From Platerodrilus igneus (taxonomy: Eukaryota > Arthropoda > Insecta > Coleoptera > Lycidae): 64,000 nucleotides of DNA. The stretch is from assembly GCA_036346225.1 (NCBI GenBank), contig JARFIW010001255.1, positions 372,001-436,000 of the forward strand. The letters are read 5' to 3'. Positions 56,561 to 64,000 of the stretch are shown here, in pieces (position 1 is the stretch's first letter; each line of letters begins with the position of its first letter). A model generated the notes under the pieces. It was not told the DNA's origin. It searched no databases and worked only from the letters and a program-made list of their open reading frames with translations. A program made the translations under genes and the position numbers.

Positions 56561-57320
56561 AATCTTTTGTTTTCGTATCTGTTTACAATAACTTATAGAG
56601 AAATTTTGTAGACAGTAGTAGGATTGGCCGGTCCGAGGACAGCGCGACAGCCACAGTGCCACACAAAACGCCATAAGGAGGGTGGAGCTGCACCCGGAGA
56701 ATCCTTCGGGTGGACTTAGAAGCCGCAGCGCCACCGAGCTTACCTACGTTAGCTCTACTGTTTTTTAAATAATTTTTATCTCTACTCCAAAATCGGTAAC
56801 CCAACCCCTAAAATTTTCGATATACTACTCGGTGCCTATTGGCTCCGCACGACTTTTATATACTCACCTTTTTAATTTTTTATCTTAAGATTAACCCTTT
56901 GTGATTTAAGACCCCTAAACCCCAATTTTAAAACTCTTTTATTTATAAACATTTTTTAAACGTGAAAGACATCGGATATGTTTAAATTTTTTAGAGGTCC
57001 CCCATCTAACATTACTTTTAATCTGAAACCAACACCTACAACCCCAAAACCGCAATTTTATAACTTTTATATTTATAAACATTTCTTTAATGCGTAAAGT
57101 ATTGGATGGTCTAAAATTTTTTGGAAATCCAAACCCGACATTAATTTTATTCTAGAACCAATCCCTAGCGAAGCTACAACCCCAATCCCCAATTATATAA
57201 CTTTTTTATTTATTAACATTTTCTAAACGCATAGGTAAGACATCGGATATGCTTAAATTTGTTTGGAGGTCTTAATCCGACATTACCTTTATTCTAGAAC
57301 CAACCCTAGAAGGTACAACC

Positions 57321-57616
57321 TTACATGTGATTTTCCAATGCTCCACCCGAAGGTACTACATTGGCCGGGAAACGAGTTTTTTTTACCTGGAAAATTTGGA
57401 ATTTTGCCGAACCCTTGCTGTTCCAAGCAAAGTACGAATCTTTAACGGGCGTGACAACATTCACACACGGGACCTCCATTTTACCTCTCATCCGAACGAG
57501 AATGTACTTTTGTGAAAAATGCTCGCCTAACATTTTTCAAGCGGACCGTGTCGTAATTTGAATCCGGGACCTTGAGTGTAGTAGTCACACACATACCACT
57601 ACGCCACGGAGACGCC
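57321..57616 (-). mobile_element. tRNA-derived SINE, copy 5 (complete)
   Basis: Minus strand: head GGCGTCTCCGTGGCGTAGTGG ending at 57,616, B box GGATTCAAATTACG near 57,560 (mutated), body, and tail stem-loop at 57,337-57,366, ending atcacatgtaa. Flanks ctagaaggtacaacc (57,306-57,320) and ctagaagttacaacc (57,617-57,631). Confidence 0.9.
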
Positions 57617-57631
57617 CTAGAAGTTACAACC

Positions 57632-57918
57632 TTATATGTGATTTTTCAATGCTCCGCCCGGAAGTACTACATTGACCAGGAAGCGAATTTTTTTACCTGA
57701 AAAATTTTGAATTTTGCCGAACCCTTGCTGTTCCAAGCAAGGTACGAATCTTTAACGTGCGTAACAACACTCACACACGGGACTTCCATTTTACCTCTCA
57801 TCCGAACGAGGGTGTATTTTTGTGAAAAATGCTCGCCTAACATTTTTCAAGCGGCGCGTGTCGGGATTACCTTGGGCGTAGTAGTCACACACATACCACT
57901 ACGCCACGGAGCCGCCTC
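57632..57918 (-). mobile_element. tRNA-derived SINE, copy 6
   Basis: Minus strand: head GGCGGCTCCGTGGCGTAGTGG ending near 57,916, with a deletion that removes part of the B box near 57,868; body and tail (57,648-57,676) are normal. Flanked by ctagaagttacaacc on both sides (57,617-57,631 and 57,919-57,933), sharing one target copy with SINE copy 5. Confidence 0.9.
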
Positions 57919-59064
57919 CTAGAAGTTACAACCCACAAACCCCAATTTTATAAGCTTTTTATTTATTAATATTTTCTGAACGCATAATAGGTAAGGCATC
58001 GGTTATGCTTAAATTTTCTTGGAGGTACTAATCTGACAGTACTTTTATTCTAGGACCAATCTTTACCACCCCCAAACCCCAATGTTATAACTTTTTTATT
58101 TATTGACATTTCCTTAACGCGTAAAGTATTGGATATGCTCAAATTTTCTAGGAAGTCCAAACCCGACATTGCTTTTAGTATAGGACCAACCCTTTCAACC
58201 CCCAAACCCCGATTTTATAACTTTTTTATTTACAAACATTTCCTTAATGGGTAAAGTATTGAAAAGTCTATCATTTTCTTGGTAGTGCAAACCCGACATT
58301 AATTTTATTCTAGGACGAACTCTCTAGCCAAGTTACAACCCCAAACCCAAATTTTGTAACTTTTTTTTATTTATTAACATTTTCTAAACGCGTAGGTAGG
58401 ACATCGGATATGCTTAAATTTTCTTGGTGGTGCTAATTCGACATTACCTTTATTCTAGTATCAACCTTTACCACCCCCAAACCCCAATTCTATAACTCTT
58501 TTATTTATTAACATTTTCTAAACGCGTAGTAAAGACATCGGATGTGCTTAAATTTTCTTGGGTAATCGTGAAGTAATTTACTTAAACATAAAACAAACAT
58601 TAACAGTAAAAACACTAATATACCAATTTAAAACTGCTAGCTGAAGCGAAGACTTCGAAGGTCATATAGGTAATAAAATCGCGAAGTAGTTGAAATATCA
58701 ACTACTTTACAAAGTTACGGTTTAAGTATGCCTCTGTTTAACTGTTGTTGGAAACTCTATATTAAAAAGTAATATCTAATTTTAATTTTAATTACGATCC
58801 CCCCTCCCAGGTTGAGAGGACAACCAATGACATAGCCGTATCTTAAAAATTCAAACTTCGGAACAACGAGCAGTAGTTGTGGTGGACTAGACTTCGACAG
58901 GTTTTATTTGTTCTAACATATAAGTTTGTCGATCGTATTGACAACCATCTTTTATTTTTAAAATTACGTAATCAGTGCCATGGTTTCGTTTCTGCCATCC
59001 ATGTTGGTCGGCCACGTTCTTCATTTTATGTCAAACTTCGGGCATCATGTTTTATCTATATATG

Positions 59065-59235
59065 TATCATCATCATTTTGTTTTCGACCTTACTTAAGGT
59101 CGGTTTGACGCAGCTCTAACTTCTTTTCTATTCGGTACTAATCTAAAAAGCTCTACATACCCTTCACAACCTAAATTTCTAATAATTTGACTAATATAGC
59201 TTGGTCTAGGTCTTCCTATATTCTTTTTCCTATCT
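59065..59235 (-). mobile_element. RTE-type LINE 3' end fragment
   Basis: About 170 bp matching the last coding bases and 3' UTR of the RTE LINE at 30.86 kb, including the palindrome gaccttacttaaggtc (59,086-59,101) and terminal atgatgatga repeat. It starts only a few bases from the right arm of the 3.4-kb inverted-repeat structure. Confidence 0.8.
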
Positions 59236-59358
59236 AACTGGCTCTACATAGATATTAGCAACCTGATGGTTGTTAAAGAACTCTAACATGTTTACATGAT
59301 TCCCATTTATAAGGAAATGAAATATAACCTGGTTTTCCGCTTCAAAAAAGGAAAAATG

Positions 59359-59731
59359 TTAAATTATATGTTATGGTAAGGCTTAAGCAACGAATCGCTA
59401 CCAACATGCCAGACCGCTACCTAATTGTGAGTTATGTCATGGTGACGTTTATTAAATTATATGTTATGATAAGGCTTAAGCAACGAATCGCTACCAACAT
59501 GCCAGACCGCTAACTAATTGTGAGTTATGTCATGGTGACGTTTATTAAATTATATGTTATGGTAAGGCTTAAGCAACGAATCGCTACCAGCATGCCAGAC
59601 CGCTACCTAAATGTGAGTTATGTCATGGTGACGTTTATTAAATTATATGTTATGGTAAGGCTTAAGCAACGAATCGCTACTAACATGCCAGACCGCTAAC
59701 TAATTGTGAGTTATGTGATGGTGACATTTAG
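59359..59731. repeat. Tandem repeat, 4 x 93 bp
   Basis: Four nearly identical 93-base units start at 59,359, 59,452, 59,545 and 59,638. Each reads ttaaattatatgttatggta, aggcttaagcaacgaatcgc, taccaacatgccagaccgct, then acctaattgtgagttatgtc and atggtgacgttta. Few differences separate them, so the array is young. It lies between two RTE 3' fragments. Confidence 0.9.
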
Positions 59732-59754
59732 TTAACTGATTTTTATTATTTTTT

Positions 59755-60335
59755 TGTTTCGTTTTCGAACTTACTTAAAGTCGGCTTGACGCAGCTCTAA
59801 ATTCTTTTCTATTCTGAGCTAGTCTAAAAAGGTCTACATAGCCTTCACAACCTAAATCTCTAATAATTTGACTAATATAGCTTTGTCTAGGCCTTCCTAC
59901 TCGATTTTTATTTGGTAGTCTATAATCTAAGACTTTACTAAATAGTCCCTCATGTCTTAACTGGTGCCCTATCATTCTATCTCTCCTGACCTTTAATTGT
60001 TTCCACATACAGGGTTCCTCACCTAGCCTTCTATAAACTTCGTCGTTTGTTACTCTATCTGTCCAACTAATCTTTAACATTCTCCTATAACACCAAGTTT
60101 CAAATGTTTCTATCTTTTTCTTATCTACTTCTTTAATTGTCCAAGTCTCACTACCGTATAGTAGAATGCTCTATACGTACGACTTTAAGAAACTTTTTCT
60201 ATTATCTAAACTAATACTATTAGCTATTAGTAAGTTTTTCTTTTTTAAAAACATTTTTCTAGCTTGAGCTATTCTAGCTACTATATCCCTTCTGCTACGT
60301 CTATCCTTTGTAATTATACTACCTAACTTTTCCGT
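59755..60335 (-). pseudogene. RTE-type LINE C-terminus and 3' end
   Basis: Minus-strand frame with an intact 101-codon stretch (60,080-59,775): MLKISWTDRVTNDEVYRRLG, GHQLRHEGLFSKVLDYRL, PNKNRVGRPRQSYISQII and FRLAQNRKEF, close to the copy at 30.9 kb. Upstream bases (60,080-60,335) match the same LINE with frame breaks. The 3' palindrome is mutated (gaacttacttaaagtc) and the tail is T/A-rich rather than a clean triplet repeat. Confidence 0.8.
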
Positions 60336-60464
60336 TCCCATGAACGTTAATAAACTGAATAAAAATGTCCTTCAATTACATTGTTGCACATTTCCTAATA
60401 TTTCTAATAACTTTTTAAGTATTAGTTTCTTTTATATATATCAAATGGGGGATTACGTAACTTG

Positions 60465-60830
60465 CGTTACTTAGATTTTAATTTTACGTGACTGGGAAGT
60501 AATTCCTAATCTATATTTGCTTAAATATATAGTTCTATGTTGTGTTATATGCGAGTTGACGCTTTTGTTTACATCATGTTGTATCAGGACGATTATGGAA
60601 ATGTTCGATTTGGTTTTTGTAAATATTTCTTTTGATAGTATGTTTGTTAGCTAACGGTTTGTAAATAAATCTACTTACCGAAGTTTTCAATTTTTCTATC
60701 TGTGTGGCCCACTCCACTCTACGATGTTTCAAGTTAGCACAGAATCCAATTCTTTTGTATTCTTATTGTACTCTTCTATTTTGTTGCGGTATTCGGTGTG
60801 GGCGATTTCCTTTACTTACTTTACTATTTT
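60465..60830 (+). repeat. Dispersed repeat R, copy 2
   Basis: Direct-orientation match to 46,965-47,310, with insertions near 60,520-60,600. No coding sequence recognised. Confidence 0.65.
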
Positions 60831-60989
60831 TTTTTGCCTGCACAAGCTACCGTAACAAATTGTTTGTAGAAATCAGTGGAAACATACCTAGCTAACAGTT
60901 TTGTAGCTACCTACAAAATTTGTTTTTCTGGTTGTACTACTAGTTAAAACTATTATTTTGGGGAAATAAGTAGCTTTATTTAATTCATA

Positions 60990-61052
60990 AAATTTAGTAT
61001 AGGGGCCCAGTGATGTCTTCCCCAGGATCCAAAAAAGCTAGTTACGGCCCTG
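60990..61052. other. hAT-type MITE end
   Basis: The end at 61,052 reads, on the minus strand, CAGGGCCGTAACTAGCTTTTTTGG, similar to the inverted repeats of the MITE at 860-1030. The other end was not found. Confidence 0.35.
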
Positions 61053-61129
61053 GCTCTACCCCTCAAGTTCTTTCTTAATTTCTCATTGAAGAAATTCCTC
61101 AATAATGTCCAGATATTGATTTACTGAGA

Positions 61130-62940
61130 ACTATCATGCACACCGATGGTATAGACCCGAAGAAATTAGATTTAAAAATCTTTAAAATTGATAAAGTTTG
61201 TTCTTAGTCATTTTTTTACATGTTTATAGCTATTCAACTGTTCAAATACAAACAAAAGCAAAATTAATAGAAACAACTACAAACAATTCTGAATCACGCG
61301 TAGAAACAAGATTCAAAACGTTTAAAGTTGACAAAATCTGTTTTTGGCTATTTTTAAAATGTTTTTATAACTATTGAACGGTTCAACTGCAAACACAAGC
61401 AAAATAATTATAAACAACTACAAATGATTCGGAATCACTTGGTAAACGCGGATTTAAAATTTTTTTAAAACTGACAGTTTGTTTTTGGCCATTGTTTTAA
61501 ATGTTTACAACTACTGAAAGGTTCAACTGCAAACTAAAACGAAATAAACAGAAACAACTACAAACGATTGTGAATCACCCGTGGCAAGCGGATTTAAAAA
61601 TCTTTGAAATTGACAAAATTTGTTCTTGGCCAATTTTTAAATGTATACACCTATTGAACGGAACAAGTATAAAGGAAAGCAAAATCACCCGAAACAACTA
61701 CAGACGGTTTTGAATCACTTGTAGAAAGCGGATATAAAAATCTTTAAAACTGACATTTTGTTTTTGGTCATTTCTTTAAATGTTTATAACTTTTGAATGG
61801 TTGAATTACAAATGAAAGCACAATCACCAGAAACAACTACAAATGATTCTAAATCACCCGGGAGAAGCAGATTTAAATGTCTTTAAAATTGATATAGTTT
61901 GTTCTTGGTCATTTCTTTAAAGGTGATGAATATTGAACGGTTTAATTAAAAACGATTCCTTTAATGGTGATAGTTACTGAACAGTTTATCTAGAAACAAA
62001 ACCAAAATCAGTAGAAACAACTACAAACTTTACTGAATTACGTAGAGAAATTAGATTTAAAAAATGTTCCAAATTTACAAAATTTGGGCTTGACCGTATT
62101 TTGAAATATTTATAACTATTAAACGGTTCAATCACAAACGAAAGCAAAATCACTAGAAACAGCTAGACGCGGTTCTGAAGCACCCAGAGAAAACAGATTT
62201 AAAAATATTAAAAATTGATAAAGTTTGTTCTTGGTCATTTTTAAAATGTTTATAATTATTAAATGGTTCAATTATAAACGAAAGTAAAATCATTAGAAAC
62301 AACTACAAACGATTCCGAATCACCCGGAGAAAGCGGATTCAAAAATCTTTAAAATTGATAAAGTTTCTTCTTGATAATCTTTTATATGTATATAACTATT
62401 CAACTTTTCAACTACAAACAAAAGCAAAATCAGTAGAAACAACTACAAGCGATTCTGAATCACCAGGAGCAACAGGATTTAAAACGTTTAAAATTGACGA
62501 AATTTGTTCTTGGCCATTTTTTAAATGTTTTTATAACTATTAAACGGTTTCATTACAAACGAAAACAAAATCAGTAAAAACAACTACAAACTTTCCTGAA
62601 TCACGTGGAAAAAGCAGATTTAAAGAATGTTTAAAACTGACAAAATTTTTTCTTGGCCATTTTTTTAAAAATGATTATAACTATTAAACGGTTCAATTAC
62701 TAAAGAAAGTAAAATCAGTAGAAACAACTACAAACGTTTATGATCACGCGGATAACGCGGATTTAAAAAATATTCAAAATTGACCAAATTTGTTCTTGGC
62801 CATTTTTTAAAATGTTTATAACTATTAAACGGTTCAACTACAAAGGAAAGCAGAATTGCTAAAAACAACTACAAGCGATTTTGAATGACCCCCAGAAAGA
62901 GGATTTAGAAATCTTTAAAACTAATAAAGGACCCCGCACG
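61130..62940. repeat. Tandem satellite, about 140-bp unit, 12-13 copies
   Basis: The phrase gaaacaactacaaacgattctgaatcac recurs near 61,270, 61,411, 61,551, 61,691, 61,830, 62,013, 62,155, 62,295, 62,435, 62,576, 62,717 and 62,857, mostly at 139-142-base steps with one 183-base step. Units also share ggatttaaaaatctttaaaattgac, tttgttcttggccattttt and taactattgaacggttcaa. Short open frames in it are repeat translation. Confidence 0.85.
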
Positions 62941-63726
62941 ATTCTTATGGAAAAACTACCCCGGTCAAATTAGTTGAATTTTTAGTATGATGTAGTTCTT
63001 GACGTCCCGATCAAAAGTCCCAATGAGTCCAAGGCCGACAAATTAACGGTTTCCGAAATACGGAGGGTCAAAGGTCAATAACAGTGCCTATTCAAAATAC
63101 TATCAATTCAGAATATCCGTGTTTAAGGAATGCTATAGTGCGCTTTTTATCTACTTAACCTCTTAAAATTCAATAGTAGTACTTTCTTAAATATGACCTC
63201 CTGCCCCTCTGCCCACCCCTCCAAAGACAAAATTCCTAAAAAAAAAATTTTTCATCTCGACTAGGGAATGAATCACTGTAAGTCACGTGACTGCCTTTTG
63301 GGAGTCAACCCAACCTCCCCCAAAAAAAAATTAGTATCAAACGACTCTAATCGATTCACATGTCGCCTAATCTTAGCACATTTAAACACACGCCCCATTC
63401 ATAATACTACACACAAACATATTTGTACGAACAAGATATACAAATGCTTATACAATCGTACAAGCGTAACCATGCACGCATGCGGCACGAACCACCTTCA
63501 ATCACTTTTACGACCTATCCGTGATGTGTTTTTGCGTTTAAACTCACAAACGTTGTCTATAATTATAATGAGACACGTGTTGGTGTTTCAATGCTATATT
63601 TCACGATTTGTTCTTAGTATTTCCTTTCTGGAACTAATAACACGTATCAAAAACGTGAAGCGTATTCTTTTTTACTAAATTGAATATTTTACTTGTTTTG
63701 AGAAAGAGAGCAAGAAAGATAGCAAA
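62941..63726. other. No gene supported
   Basis: Mixed sequence after the satellite. A 136-codon open frame at 63,268-63,678 has no recognisable motif and a weak protein composition, so it is not called. Confidence 0.4.
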
Positions 63727-63999
63727 ATGAACAATCGTAATAGGAATCATGGTTACGTATGCGATCAAGCTTTTGCTGCACGAGTAATGAAACGGCTCAT
63801 TATGTTTAACAATCAACAGAAAATTCAATTATGCATAGTCCATCCAGAAAATCTAAATAAACCACCAGCTGAAATAAACAACAATTCTCGTATTTGCATT
63901 AACTGTGATAACATTTTAAATAGAGAAATAGAAGATCTTGAACACGACCCCAATTGTTTAAGACTCAATGTTCTAAAAAAGCATATAAATAACTCTTGC
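63727..63999 (+). CDS. Unrecognised Cys-containing ORF running off the window
   Basis: The ATG at 63,727 opens 91 codons with no stop before the window ends. The protein is basic at first (MNNRNRNHGYVCDQAFAARV), then has paired cysteines in SRICINCDNIL (near 63,890-63,920), then an acidic stretch and CLRLNVLKKH, with another Cys at the end. The Cys pair plus conserved-looking DPNCLRLNVL suggests a zinc-binding N-terminal region of a larger protein, possibly of a transposon. I cannot name the family. The A-rich context just before the ATG (agatagcaaaatg) suits an insect start. Confidence 0.5.
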   Translation, partial: MNNRNRNHGYVCDQAFAARVMKRLIMFNNQQKIQLCIVHPENLNKPPAEINNNSRICINCDNILNREIEDLEHDPNCLRLNVLKKHINNSC

Positions 64000-64000
64000 A

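Larger units (their letters stand above)
56890..58575. repeat. Tandem satellite, about 130-140-bp unit, about 8 copies
   Basis: Units contain caaccccaaaccccaattttataactttttt, atttattaacattttctaaacgcgta, catcggatatgcttaaattttcttgg and cgacattacttttattctaggacc. Start phrases recur near 56,935, 57,068, 57,205, 57,957, 58,095, 58,225, 58,365 and 58,498. Two SINEs and their target duplications interrupt the array at 57,306-57,933. Confidence 0.8.
55703..59060. mobile_element. 3.4-kb structure with 0.32-kb terminal inverted repeats around a satellite
   Basis: The left arm (55,703-56,035) and right arm (58,744-59,060) are nearly identical inverted copies, sharing for example aacgtggccgacc.acatggatggc, tgtcgaagtctagtccacca and tagagtttccaaca at the inner edge. 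Between them lie a BEL gag fragment, an array of 130-140-bp units and two SINEs. Outer ends read acatatat.n.ataaaacat.atgcccg next to TA-rich sequence. No transposase is seen. It may be a foldback or non-autonomous DNA element. Confidence 0.65.

Noticed and set aside
63268..63678. 136-codon plus-strand frame
   Set aside because: No domain, no homology I can recall, and compositionally like translated non-coding DNA.

Overview
The window looks like AT-rich, gene-poor, repeat-dense nuclear DNA of an arthropod, probably an insect. I see no complete host gene. Almost every supportable coding stretch belongs to a transposable element: Jockey-, R1/I-group- and RTE-type LINEs, BEL/Pao and Ty3/gypsy LTR elements, a Polinton/Maverick-type (or adintovirus-like) protein-primed DNA polymerase, hAT DNA elements and a tRNA-derived SINE. 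This mixture is typical of insects, but nothing here fixes the order or species.

Layout. 1-2.3 kb: non-coding with a small hAT-type MITE. 2.3-5.2 kb: Jockey-type LINE cut by a SINE. 5.5-6.4 kb: degenerate RTE 3' end. 8.06-8.82 kb: non-autonomous DNA transposon rich in ACCCGG. 9.2-10.2 kb: GT-rich then CT-rich simple sequence. 10.5-11.7 kb: BEL reverse-transcriptase piece plus a SINE. 11.8-24.8 kb: a putative 13-kb Polinton-like element with inverted repeats of about 0.85-1 kb, each holding a tRNA-like Pol III unit; it contains a scrambled polB and a LINE insertion. 25.4-29.7 kb: an unrecognised degenerate gene, BEL pieces, an LTR-like repeat and a gag-like zinc-knuckle ORF. 30.1-34 kb: a foldback palindrome and a near full-length RTE LINE. 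34.2-44 kb: a gypsy element on the minus strand, split by a 7-kb stack of two LINEs and two SINEs. 45.9-51.4 kb: solo-LTR-like repeats, BEL RT and a second polB interrupted by a 1.7-kb LTR-like insertion. 51.8-55.7 kb: hAT transposase end, BEL gag and BEL RNase H-integrase. 55.7-59.1 kb: inverted repeats around a satellite carrying two stacked SINEs. 59.1-64 kb: RTE ends, a 4 x 93-bp repeat, a 140-bp satellite and an ORF running off the edge.

The parts interact. The SINE shares its 3' stem-loop with the R1/I-group LINE, so that LINE is probably its mobilising partner. At three loci the SINE/LINE target duplication contains ACTTC, and at two of them new copies stacked onto earlier target duplications. 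The LINE 3' UTR carries a 15-bp hairpin with two compensatory changes between copies. The 13-kb element may itself have split a BEL element. All alignments were done by eye, and boundaries of degenerate elements are approximate.
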